Below, in pieces: positions 1-7,727 of a stretch of 21,482 nt of DNA. Position 1 is the stretch's first letter. Each line of letters opens with the position of its first letter. The position numbers and the translations under genes are program-made. Source of the DNA: an uncultured Sphingomonadales bacterium. Its GTDB lineage: Bacteria; Pseudomonadota; Alphaproteobacteria; Sphingomonadales; Sphingomonadaceae. The notes beneath the pieces were generated by a model that was not told the DNA's origin, ran no database searches, and saw only the letters and a list, made by a program, of their open reading frames with translations. The stretch lies in NCBI GenBank assembly GCA_937898525.1, contig CALCBC010000123.1, forward strand, positions 1 through 21,482. Reading direction: 5' to 3'.

Positions 1-64
1 CCGCACCCGCGCCGCAGGCGGCGAGCGAGACGGTCAGCAGGGCGGCGAGCAGGGCGCGCGGCAT
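1..64 (-). CDS. Lipoprotein, N-terminal fragment (cut by window edge)
   Basis: Only the first 21 codons are inside the window. They read MPRALLAALLTVSLAACGAG and so on: a short positively charged start, a hydrophobic stretch, then a lipobox LAAC with the lipidated cysteine at residue 17. This is a type II (lipoprotein) signal peptide, so the product should be anchored in the inner or outer membrane. I chose the ATG at 64 because GGAGG (71-75 on the minus strand) lies six bases upstream. The in-frame ATG at 70 directly abuts that GGAGG and is too close. The gene follows ilvC by about 60 bp on the same strand and may be read from the ilv transcript. The mature domain is not visible, so no function can be given. 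Confidence 0.75.
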   Translation of the reverse strand, partial: MPRALLAALLTVSLAACGAGA

Positions 65-73
65 GGGCATCCT

Positions 74-104
74 CCGGGGTTCCGCGAGGAAACGCGGACC
101 CCGG
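74..104 (-). terminator. Strong hairpin between ilvC and the lipoprotein gene
   Basis: A 7-bp outer stem (CCGGGGT/ACCCCGG) and a 5-bp inner stem (CCGCG/CGCGG) are separated by one bulged base and closed by a six-base loop. It lies 22 bp after the ilvC stop on the transcript strand. No T-run follows. Instead the 3' arm runs straight into the GGAGG of the lipoprotein gene and shares its first two G residues. It could terminate or attenuate the ilv transcript, or partly hide the lipoprotein ribosome binding site. Which of these applies cannot be told from sequence. Confidence 0.5.
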
Positions 105-126
105 GGTGCCCGTTCCGCGGCTCGTC

Positions 127-1146
127 TCAGTTCTTGTCCTGGTCGACCAGCTTGTTCTTGCCGATCCACGGCATCATCGCCCGCAGCTGGCTGCCGACCT
201 GCTCGATCGGGTGCGCCGCGGCGGCCTTGCGCGCGGCCTTGAGCTCGGGGCTGCCGGCGCGGTTGTCGAGCACGAAGTTCTTGACGAAGCGGCCCGACTG
301 GATGTCGGCCAGCACGCGCTTCATCTCCTTCTTGGTCTCCTCGGTGATGATCCGCGGGCCGGTGGTGATGTCGCCGTACTCGGCGGTGTTGGAGATCGAG
401 TAGCGCATGTTGGCGATCCCGCCCTCGTAGAGCAGGTCGACGATCAGCTTGGTCTCGTGGAGGCACTCGAAGTAGGCCATCTCGGGCGCGTAGCCGGCCT
501 CGACCAGCGTCTCGAACCCGGCCTGGATCAGGTGGGTGATACCGCCGCACAGCACCGCCTGCTCGCCGAACAGGTCGGTCTCGCATTCCTCGCGGAAGTT
601 GGTCTCGATGATACCCGAGCGGCCGCCGCCGACACCGCTCGCATAGGCGAGGGCGACGTCGTGCGCGTTGCCGCTGGCGTCCTGGTGCACCGCGATCAGG
701 CACGGCACGCCGCCGCCCTTGAGGTACTCGCTGCGCACCGTGTGGCCCGGGCCCTTTGGCGCGATCATAATCACGTCGATGTCCTCCGGCGCCTCGATCA
801 GGCCGAAATGGATGTTGAGCCCGTGGGCGAAGGCGAGAGCGGAACCGGGCCTCATGTTGCCCTTGAGGTCGTTCTCCCAGATCGCCGCCTGGTGCTCGTC
901 GGGGGCGAGGATCATCAGGATGTCGGCCCACTGCGCGGCATCCTTGTTCGCCAGCACCTTGAAGCCCGCGGCTTCGGCCTTCTTCGCCGAGGCCGAGCCC
1001 GGGCGCAGCGCGATGGCGACGTCCTTGACCCCGCTGTCGCGCAGGTTCTGCGCGTGCGCGTGGCCCTGGCTGCCGTAGCCGAGAATGGCGATCTTCCTGT
1101 CGGTGATCAGGTTCAGGTCGGCATCGGCGTCGTAGTAGACTTTCAC
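127..1146 (-). CDS. ilvC: Ketol-acid reductoisomerase (NADP+)
   Basis: Class I acetohydroxy-acid isomeroreductase, which converts 2-acetolactate to 2,3-dihydroxyisovalerate (and the isoleucine equivalent) with NADPH and Mg2+. The 339-residue length is normal for the family. The nucleotide-binding motif GYGSQG is at 23-28. Arg48, Ser51 and Ser53 in the next loop are the usual NADPH-phosphate contacts. APKGPGH is at 129-135. The Mg2+ ligands are present as Asp191, Glu195, Glu227 and Glu231. I chose the GTG at 1146 because it gives the standard VKVYYDADAD N-terminus, with AAGGAAAG just upstream. The open frame extends to 1227, but that extra part is made of intergenic repeat. The gene follows ilvB-ilvN on the same strand. 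Confidence 0.97.
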   Translation of the reverse strand: MKVYYDADADLNLITDRKIAILGYGSQGHAHAQNLRDSGVKDVAIALRPGSASAKKAEAAGFKVLANKDAAQWADILMILAPDEHQAAIWENDLKGNMRPGSALAFAHGLNIHFGLIEAPEDIDVIMIAPKGPGHTVRSEYLKGGGVPCLIAVHQDASGNAHDVALAYASGVGGGRSGIIETNFREECETDLFGEQAVLCGGITHLIQAGFETLVEAGYAPEMAYFECLHETKLIVDLLYEGGIANMRYSISNTAEYGDITTGPRIITEETKKEMKRVLADIQSGRFVKNFVLDNRAGSPELKAARKAAAAHPIEQVGSQLRAMMPWIGKNKLVDQDKN

Positions 1147-1187
1147 GGTTCTTTCCTTCCTTCGGCGCGTCGCGCCCTTACCCACTT

Positions 1188-1309
1188 CGTCATCCCGGCG
1201 AAAGCCGGGACCGCGTCCGTTCTCCACCCGTCATCCCGGCGAACGCCGGGACCTCGTTCCGCAAGCGCCGAACTGTCGGCATGCGGTTCGGCTTTCGCCG
1301 GCATGACGG
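1188..1309. repeat. Three CCGGCGAA-type hairpin repeats (two direct, one inverted)
   Basis: The ilvN-ilvC gap holds CGTCATCCCGGCGAAAGCC at 1188-1206 (unit to 1212) and a near-identical copy at 1229-1253. An inverted copy at 1290-1309 ends in GGCATGACGG. Each unit folds into a small hairpin (CCCGGC/GCCGGG around GAA). Related copies occur at 12882-12905, 12942-12962 and 20683-20708. They look like REP-type dispersed palindromes. Lying between ilvN and ilvC, they may affect mRNA stability or readthrough in the ilv transcript. Confidence 0.85.
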
Positions 1310-1337
1310 TGGTCGTGATGTCCCCTCCGGGGCCGGT

Positions 1338-1853
1338 CTACGCCCCCTCGGCCCCGCGCATCATCCCGACGATGCCGGTGCGCCCGACCTCGACCAGCCC
1401 GAGCTCGCGCATCAGCGCGACGAACGTGTCGATCTTGTCGGGCGCGCCGGTCAGCTCGAAGATGAAGCTCGAGGTCGTGGTGTCCACCACCTTGGCGCGG
1501 AACACATCGGCGAGGCGCAGTGCCTCGACCCGGTTCTCGCCCTTGCCGGCGACCTTGACCAGCGCCAGCTCGCGCTCGACGTGAGGGCCGGCCTGCGTCA
1601 GGTCGACCACCCGGTGCACCGGTACCAGCCGTTCGAGCTGGGCCTCGATCTGGTCGATCACCTGCGGCGGGCCGTTGGTGACGATCGTGATCCGGCTGAC
1701 CGCGTGGTTCTCGCTGATGTCGGCCACGGTCAGGCTGTCGATGTTGTAGCCGCGCGCGGTGAACAGCCCGGCGATCTTGGCGAGGATGCCGGCCTCGTTG
1801 TCCACCGTGATCGCGAGCACGTGGCGCTCGGAATGGCGATGCTGGATCTTCAT
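1338..1853 (-). CDS. ilvN: Acetolactate synthase small (regulatory) subunit
   Basis: Regulatory subunit of acetohydroxyacid synthase. It binds the large subunit IlvB, raises its activity and usually confers valine feedback inhibition. The protein has 171 residues, typical of the long bacterial form. An ACT domain spans roughly residues 9-85, with the glycine-rich turn DNEAGILAKIAGLFTARGYN. A C-terminal ALS_ss_C domain follows, roughly 95-165. The ATG at 1853 overlaps the ilvB stop codon as TGATG, sharing one base, so the two subunits are probably translationally coupled. I see no strong separate ribosome binding site. The open frame extends upstream to 2561, but only as an antiparallel-frame artefact inside ilvB. 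Confidence 0.96.
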   Translation of the reverse strand: MKIQHRHSERHVLAITVDNEAGILAKIAGLFTARGYNIDSLTVADISENHAVSRITIVTNGPPQVIDQIEAQLERLVPVHRVVDLTQAGPHVERELALVKVAGKGENRVEALRLADVFRAKVVDTTTSSFIFELTGAPDKIDTFVALMRELGLVEVGRTGIVGMMRGAEGA

Positions 1854-3598
1854 CACACCAGGGCCTTCGCTTCGTCGTCCATCGTGCCTTCGACCTGGTC
1901 TCCGTAGAGCAGCATCTCGGTATGCGCCGCGCCCGACGGAATCATCGGGAAGCAGTTGGCTTCCTTGGCCACCTGGCAGTCGACCATGACCGGCCCGTCG
2001 TGCGCGATCATCGCCTGGATGCCGGCGTCGAGATCGGCCTCGGACTCGATGCGGATGCCCTTCCAGCCGTAGGCCTCGGCCATCTTCACGAAATCGGGCA
2101 GGCTGTCGGAGTACGAGTTCGAATAGCGGCTCTCGTAAGTCAGCTCCTGCCACTGGCGGACCATGCCCATGTACTCGTTGTTGAGGATGAACACCTTGAT
2201 CGGCAGGCGGAACTGGCTCGCGGTGCCCATCTCCTGGATGTTCATCTGGATCGAGGCTTCGCCCGCGATATCGATCACCAGCCGCTCGGGATTGCCGAGC
2301 TGCGCGCCGATCGCCGCCGGCATGCCGTAGCCCATCGTCCCGAGCCCGCCGCTGGTCAGCCAGCGGTTGGGCTTGTCGAAGCCGAAGTACTGCGCCGCCC
2401 ACATCTGGTGCTGGCCCACCTCGGTGGTGATGATCGGGTCGTGCTCGCGGGTCAGCGCGAACAGACGCTCGACCGCGAGCTGCGGCATGATCGCCCCGTC
2501 CTTGCGCTTCGGGTAGGCGAGGCTGTCGCGCGCGCGCCACCCGGCGATCCGCGCCTTCCACTCCGCGAGTTCGAGCGGCTTGCGGCTACCCCAGGCCTCG
2601 ATCAGCTGGTCGAGCACGGTCGCGCAGTCGCCGACGATGCCGAGGTCGACCGGGATCACCTTGTTGATCGAGGCGCGGTCGATGTCGATGTGGATCTTCT
2701 TCGAACCCGGCGAGAACGCGTCGAGCCGCCCGGTCACGCGGTCGTCGAACCGCGCGCCGATGCAGACCATCACGTCGCACTGGTTCATCGCCATGTTGGC
2801 TTCGTAGGTCCCGTGCATGCCGAGCATGCCGAGCCAGTCGGGATGATCGGCCGGGAACGCGCCGAGGCCCATCAGCGTCGAGGTGAGCGGCGCGCCGGTG
2901 AGCTTCTGGAACTCGCGCAGCAGCTCGCTCGCCCGCGGGCCCGAGTTGATCACCCCGCCGCCGGTGTAGAGCACCGGGCGCTCGGCGCGCTCGATCAGCT
3001 CGATCGCCTCGGCGATCTCCTCGGCCGAGGCGACGATCCGCGGCAGGTAGCGCTTGGGTCGCTGCGGTGCGCCGCTGAACATCGGCGCGGTCGCCACCTG
3101 GACGTTCTTCGGGATGTCGACCACGACCGGGCCGGGGCGGCCGGTGGTGGCGATCTCGAACGCCTCGTCGATCGTCGCGGCGAGGTCCGCCGGGTCCTTC
3201 ACCAGGTAATTGTGCTTGGTGCAGTGGCGCGTCAGGCCGACCGTGTCGGCTTCCTGGAACGCGTCGGTGCCGATCAGGTTGGTCGCGACCTGGCCGGTCA
3301 GCACGACCAGCGGGATCGAATCCATGAACGCGTCGGCGATCCCCGTGATCGCGTTGGTCGCGCCGGGGCCCGAGGTGACCAGCACCACGCCCGGCTTGCC
3401 GGTCGAGCGCGCGTAGCCCTCGGCAGCGTGCGCCGCGCCGGCCTCGTGCCGGACGAGGATATGGCGGATCCGGTGATCGCCGAACAGCTCGTCGTAGATG
3501 GGCAGCACCGCGCCGCCCGGATAGCCGAACACGAACTCGACTCCCTGGCGAACCAGGCTTTCGACCAATATCGCAGCGCCGCTGCGTTCCTCGGACAC
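1853..3598 (-). CDS. ilvB: Acetolactate synthase large (catalytic) subunit
   Basis: Thiamine-diphosphate enzyme joining two pyruvates to 2-acetolactate, or pyruvate and 2-ketobutyrate to acetohydroxybutyrate. It is the first common step of valine, leucine and isoleucine synthesis. The protein has 581 residues with three domains: TPP N-domain (about 8-175), central FAD-binding domain (about 195-330) and TPP C-domain (about 385-560). The catalytic glutamate is Glu52 in RHEAGAAHAAEGYAR. The Mg/ThDP motif, usually GDG/GDA, reads GEASIQMN with Glu447 where Asp is usual, followed by NNEYMGMVRQWQ. I chose the GTG at 3598 because AGGAGG sits eight bases upstream. The ATG at 3655 is in frame, but it lies in front of the leader hairpin and would add 19 basic residues. 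Product and role are certain; the exact start is less so. Confidence 0.97.
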   Translation of the reverse strand: MSEERSGAAILVESLVRQGVEFVFGYPGGAVLPIYDELFGDHRIRHILVRHEAGAAHAAEGYARSTGKPGVVLVTSGPGATNAITGIADAFMDSIPLVVLTGQVATNLIGTDAFQEADTVGLTRHCTKHNYLVKDPADLAATIDEAFEIATTGRPGPVVVDIPKNVQVATAPMFSGAPQRPKRYLPRIVASAEEIAEAIELIERAERPVLYTGGGVINSGPRASELLREFQKLTGAPLTSTLMGLGAFPADHPDWLGMLGMHGTYEANMAMNQCDVMVCIGARFDDRVTGRLDAFSPGSKKIHIDIDRASINKVIPVDLGIVGDCATVLDQLIEAWGSRKPLELAEWKARIAGWRARDSLAYPKRKDGAIMPQLAVERLFALTREHDPIITTEVGQHQMWAAQYFGFDKPNRWLTSGGLGTMGYGMPAAIGAQLGNPERLVIDIAGEASIQMNIQEMGTASQFRLPIKVFILNNEYMGMVRQWQELTYESRYSNSYSDSLPDFVKMAEAYGWKGIRIESEADLDAGIQAMIAHDGPVMVDCQVAKEANCFPMIPSGAAHTEMLLYGDQVEGTMDDEAKALV

Positions 3599-3606
3599 GT
3601 TCACTT

Positions 3607-3612
3607 CCTCCT
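3607..3612 (-). promoter_or_regulatory. ilvB ribosome binding site
   Basis: AGGAGG on the minus strand, eight bases before the GTG at 3598. It is the best Shine-Dalgarno match in the ilv cluster and decides the ilvB start. A second GTG (3604) is in frame but only two bases from the AGGAGG. Confidence 0.75.
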
Positions 3613-3613
3613 G

Positions 3614-3649
3614 AAAAAGACGGACCCGGCGCGATTGCCTCGCGCCGGG
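3614..3649 (-). terminator. ilvB leader hairpin with T-run (putative attenuator)
   Basis: On the ilvB-sense strand a perfect 10-bp inverted repeat (CCCGGCGCGA/TCGCGCCGGG, loop of five) is followed by TCCGTC and then five T residues. The AGGAGG of ilvB starts two bases after the T-run. This is the layout of an intrinsic terminator inside a leader, that is, an attenuator. An obvious leader peptide rich in Leu/Val/Ile codons is not visible. Alternatively it could simply be the terminator of upstream miaA. Confidence 0.55.
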
Positions 3650-3696
3650 CCGCATCCTCTCCGAAAACTCGCCAGGCCTCGAGCCCGGTGGGGATG

Positions 3697-3725
3697 CGCC
3701 TAGGCGACAGGATATGTCATGTCAA
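3697..3725 (-). promoter_or_regulatory. Possible ilvB promoter
   Basis: A perfect -35 hexamer TTGACA (3725-3720, minus strand) overlaps the miaA stop. Seventeen bases downstream is TAGGCG, a poor -10 match. The perfect palindrome CGCCTAGGCG (3697-3706) overlaps the proposed -10 and could be an operator or chance. Transcription from here would run through the leader hairpin into ilvB. Confidence 0.35.
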
Positions 3726-4668
3726 CCCCAAATGGCGGAATAAAGTTTCAAATCGGTTGCCAGCGTGATAATTTTGCGTCGCCATCCTTGGCCAATCTTC
3801 CGGCGGTTGACGGCGGAACCAGGTGTACTGGCGCTTGGCGTAGTTGCGCGTGGCCTGCTGGCCGCGGGCGATCGCGTCTTCGCGGGACCATTCGCCGCGC
3901 AGCCAGCCGGCGATCTCGGGCACGCCGATTGCGCGCATGACGGGGAGGGCGGGGTCCAGGCCGCGGGCGAGCAGCGCCTCGACTTCCTCGGCCGCGCCGC
4001 TGTCGAGCATCCGGGCGAATCGCGCGTCGCAGCGCGCGTAAAGCCAGGCGCGCTCGGGAAGCAGCACCAGCGGGAACAGTTCGACCCTGCCGCCGATCCC
4101 GCCGACGCGCTCGCCCTGCCAGTGGGCGAGCGGCCGGCCGGTCGAGCGCACGACCTCGAGCGCGCGGGCGATGCGGGCGGTATCGCCGGGGTTGAGCGCG
4201 GCGGCGCGTTCCGGGTCCTCGGCCTGCAGCGCGGCGTAAGCCTCCGTCACCGGGAGAGCGCGGACCGTTGCGCGGATCGCCGGGTCGATGGGCGGCACCG
4301 GGGCAATGCCGTCGAGCAGCGTGCGCAGGTAGAGGCCGGTCCCGCCGACGAGGATCGGTACCGCGCCGACGAGCTGCGTGTCCTCGATCTCGCGCTTCGC
4401 CGCCGCAGCCCAGTCCGCCGCAGAGCACGGCTCGGCGCCGTCCCACGCGCCGAACAGCCGGTGCTCGACACCCTGCATCTCCTCCTCGGTCGGGCGCGCG
4501 CTCAGCACACGAAGGTCGCGGTAGACCTGGGCACTGTCGGCGTTGATCACCACGCCGCGCGAACCGCGCCCGGCCAGCTCGAGCGCCAGCGCGACGGCCA
4601 GATCGCTCTTGCCGCTCGCGGTCGGCCCTGCAATGAGCGCGACCGCCCTGTTGCCCGGAGATTCCCCG

Positions 4669-4676
<8 letters not shown>
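3717..4676 (-). CDS. miaA: tRNA dimethylallyltransferase
   Basis: Transfers a dimethylallyl group to adenosine 37 of tRNAs that read UNN codons, the first step to (ms2)i6A37. The protein has 319 residues, normal for MiaA. The P-loop GPTASGKSD is at 17-25. Next come the substrate-binding DSAQVYRDL, the VGGTGLYLR motif, and a C-terminal QQATRNYAKRQYTWFR typical of the tRNA-binding end. The start at 4676 gives the usual short leader before the P-loop. The open frame continues to 4955, but only as antisense of serB. No strong ribosome binding site is visible. The first eight bases overlap the 5' end of divergent serB. The gene lies upstream of ilvB on the same strand. Confidence 0.95.
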
Positions 4677-5553
<877 letters not shown>

Positions 5554-5628
5554 GGGCAGGGCGAGCGATCCGGCTCGCACAATCTCCTCCTCCAACGTCA
5601 TCCCGCTCGACTGACAACCGCGCCCAAC

Positions 5629-5796
5629 CGTCATCCCGAACCTGTTTCGGGACCCATTTCTCCACTGGCGCGGATTTCTCGGCCAGGGCGCCCACCTTGC
5701 CCCCCGGTGGCTCCGCGGCTTGCAGCCCCCGCTGAGCTTACCGGAGGGCTCCAGGCCAGGCTGCCGATTGGGCCCCGAAACCAGTTCGGGATGACG
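5629..5796. repeat. Two-ended hairpin repeat element, copy 1
   Basis: The left end CGTCATCCCGAACCTGTTTC (unit to 5656) and the right end 5769-5796 are inverted copies of each other. Each folds as CCCGAA/TTCGGG around a five-base loop. The internal sequence includes GGCGCGGATTTCTCGG and GGTGGCTCCGCGG. A second copy with the same ends, same orientation and similar internal blocks lies at 14168-14322. The structure resembles a REPIN (paired inverted REPs) or a small non-autonomous element. I see no target-site duplication. Confidence 0.8.
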
Positions 5797-5858
5797 GAAA
5801 GAGTGGGCGGAGAGAAATCTGTCCCCATTCCGCTGGGGCCCCGTGCCGGAACGAAGAT

Positions 5859-5908
5859 CCTCTCCGTCGCGCAGCGATGGGGAGGGGGACCGCGCCCGAA
5901 GGGCGTGG
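5859..5908. repeat. Double-hairpin repeat downstream of the DUF418 gene
   Basis: Two adjacent foldbacks. The first is a 12-bp stem (CCTCTCCGTCGC against GCGATGGGGAGG, two G-T pairs, loop GCA). The second is an 8-bp stem (CCGCGCCC against GGGCGTGG, one G-T pair, loop GAA). They end 11 bp from the DUF418 stop codon and could act as its transcript terminator or stabiliser. The general pattern (CCTC..CC hairpin, GGGGAGGGGGA, second hairpin, GGTGGAGGG) resembles a common dispersed repeat of alphaproteobacterial genomes. That comparison is from memory and unchecked. Confidence 0.65.
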
Positions 5909-5918
5909 TGGAGGGATC

Positions 5919-7169
5919 CTACGCTGCCAACGTCACCGTCGGCCGGTTCCGCATCGGCTCCCATCTCCACCGCGCCAGGCAACGCCAGGCCCATTCGAAC
6001 GGGCCGTAGCGGTAGCGGTCGAGCCACCACTTCGACCACAGCAGCATCAGGGCCCAGACGAACGGCACGATCAGCCACGCCTCGCCGCGCGACAGCTCGC
6101 CGAACAGGCCGAGCCCGAAGCCGTAGAACAGCAGCGTGCCGATGAGCGTCGCGCCGAGGTAGTTGGTGAAGGCCGCACGGCCGACCGCCGCGAACCGGTC
6201 GGCGAGGGCACCGGGCCGGAAGACGAGCATGATCAGCGCCGCGTAGCCGAGCGCCGAGAACGGATGCATCGCCGAGACGTAGATCTGGTCCCACGGGAAG
6301 TAGGTCAGCGGGGCGAAGTCGTCGGCGAGAATGCGCCAGGCGGCATGGCCGTAGAGCGCCAGGCTCGCGCCGACGAGCACTCCGGCCACCTGCGCATACC
6401 GCCGCCGGGTCCAGCTGCCGGTCAGGAACCCGCTCTTGTAGCCGGCCATGCCGAGCAGCATCAGCCCGAGCGTCTCGAGCCCGTAGCCCGGCACCGAGTT
6501 GAACGGGCGCCAGGGCTGTTCGGCAACGGTCGCGCGGACGTGCGCCGGGATCGAGGCGTGTGCGGCCTTCTCCTGCGCCAGCCGTTCGGGGCTCGGGACA
6601 AGGCCCGCGAACTCGCGTTCGAGCGCCGCCCGTTGCTCCGCGGTTGCGGTCGGCGCGGCCTGGGCCTCAAGCTCGGCGATGCGCTGCATCCCGCCGACGG
6701 TGTTGGGCACGTATTGCAGGGCGAGCGCGATCGCCGCTGCGAACACCAGCCCGCGCACCGGGAGCCGCCAGAACACGAACGCGATCATCCCGACGAGCGC
6801 GTAGTTGGCGAGAATGTCGCCCCACCACAGCAGGTAGAAATGTGCGAGTCCGAACAGCAGCAGCACCACCATCCGCGGATAGTGCACGCGCCAGCCGGCC
6901 TTGCCCGCGGCCATCGCGCGCTCGATGACGAGCACCATCGAAGCGCCGAACAGGATCGAGAACAGGCTGCGGAACTTGCCGTCGACCACGACGAAGTTCG
7001 CCGCCCACATGATCCGGTCGCCGAGGCTCTCGAAGCCGTACGCCGGCGGATAGAAATAGGCCTGCTCGATCATCGCCATTCCGACGACGTTGACCGAGAA
7101 GATGCCCATGACGGCGATGCCGCGGATCACGTCGAGCGAAAGGATGCGGTCGGGTGTGGTCGTCGCCAT
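5919..7169 (-). CDS. DUF418 domain-containing integral membrane protein
   Basis: A 416-residue polytopic membrane protein of the YeiB/DUF418 family. The family is often proposed to act in transport, but I know of no established substrate. Family hallmarks are LDVIRGIAVMGIFSVN near residue 12, RSLFSILFGASM near 67-78, and a C-terminal DUF418 region of several membrane helices, roughly 215-395. This region contains the TNYLGATLIGTLLFYG-type segment. A soluble loop rich in Ala and Glu, roughly 165-215, separates the two halves. The ATG at 7169 is preceded by a GGGG stretch about seven bases upstream. The gene is convergent with serB and follows a second small membrane-protein gene on the same strand. 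Confidence 0.88.
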   Translation of the reverse strand: MATTTPDRILSLDVIRGIAVMGIFSVNVVGMAMIEQAYFYPPAYGFESLGDRIMWAANFVVVDGKFRSLFSILFGASMVLVIERAMAAGKAGWRVHYPRMVVLLLFGLAHFYLLWWGDILANYALVGMIAFVFWRLPVRGLVFAAAIALALQYVPNTVGGMQRIAELEAQAAPTATAEQRAALEREFAGLVPSPERLAQEKAAHASIPAHVRATVAEQPWRPFNSVPGYGLETLGLMLLGMAGYKSGFLTGSWTRRRYAQVAGVLVGASLALYGHAAWRILADDFAPLTYFPWDQIYVSAMHPFSALGYAALIMLVFRPGALADRFAAVGRAAFTNYLGATLIGTLLFYGFGLGLFGELSRGEAWLIVPFVWALMLLWSKWWLDRYRYGPFEWAWRCLARWRWEPMRNRPTVTLAA

Positions 7170-7260
7170 GCGCAGCCCCCAAGTGTGCTATCCGGCTATA
7201 GCAGCGCACCGGCGCACGCGAGAGGCCCGGCGAAGTCGTTTGCCGATTTCCGTTGAAACC

Positions 7261-7689
7261 TTATCGGATGCGCGCGGCGATCCACGCGATCGGCAGCCCG
7301 ACGCAGACGCAATGCGAGAAGAGCTGCCTGGCGATAGGAACGAGTTCGCTCGGCGTCTGGTAGGAGTCCCAGCGAAGCGGCAGCACGATCCAGTACATCA
7401 CCAGCCACAGGACGAGGCCATAGAGGATGCCGGCGACCGGCCAGTACCGGTTCAGCAGCAAAACCCGCTTCGACGCCAGGAGATAGACCGCGACCATCGC
7501 CGCCATGATCCCGAAATGCGTGAGCAGCCCCAACGGCGCGCCGGCCGGACTTTCCGCCACCGCATCGCCGAACGGTCCGCTGGCGACGGTCTGCAGGACT
7601 GGCACCACGGACCCGGCGAAGACAAAGGCCGAGAGGATGTCGAGCGTGCCGGCGACGAGGGTGGCCAAGGCGATGGTGCGTGCCGTCAT
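7261..7689 (-). CDS. Small integral membrane protein of unknown function
   Basis: A 142-residue hydrophobic protein beginning MTARTIALATLVAGTLDI. About four membrane helices are visible, roughly at 5-27, 55-75, 83-105 and 118-138. The short loops contain an aromatic, proline-rich stretch after the third helix (LPLRWDSYQTPSEL). I do not recognise a catalytic motif. The general look recalls the YagU/DUF1440-type small membrane proteins, but that assignment is a guess. I chose the ATG at 7689 because GGGAG lies five bases upstream. A GTG at 7701 would add four residues and overlap that site. It lies between purL and the DUF418 gene on the same strand, 91 bp before the latter. Confidence 0.75.
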   Translation of the reverse strand: MTARTIALATLVAGTLDILSAFVFAGSVVPVLQTVASGPFGDAVAESPAGAPLGLLTHFGIMAAMVAVYLLASKRVLLLNRYWPVAGILYGLVLWLVMYWIVLPLRWDSYQTPSELVPIARQLFSHCVCVGLPIAWIAARIR

Positions 7690-7727
7690 TCGGGCTCCCA
7701 CTCCGATGGATCCGCAACCTGGCGAAG

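Larger units (their letters stand above)
5554..5918. other. Repeat-filled gap between serB and the DUF418 gene
   Basis: 365 bp with no convincing coding frame, lying between two convergent genes. In order it holds a weak 6-bp hairpin just after serB (GCGAGC/GCTCGC, 5561-5578), which could serve as a terminator without a T-run, and a lone repeat fragment CGTCATCCCGCTCGA at 5596-5610. Then come the 168-bp two-ended element (5629-5796) and the double hairpin (5859-5908). Open frames crossing here translate repeat sequence only. Confidence 0.8.

Noticed and set aside
106..1584. 492-codon plus-strand open frame across ilvC
   Set aside because: Antisense shadow of ilvC and ilvN. It is rich in Val/Leu/Asp/Arg runs and the minus strand encodes a complete, motif-perfect enzyme.
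1922..3703. 593-codon plus-strand open frame across ilvB
   Set aside because: Antisense shadow of ilvB with Arg/His/Asp/Ala composition and no recognisable domain.
3699..3719. Leader peptide MTYPVA upstream of ilvB
   Set aside because: Six codons, one Val, overlaps the miaA stop and probably lies upstream of the transcription start. Not enough to call a control peptide.
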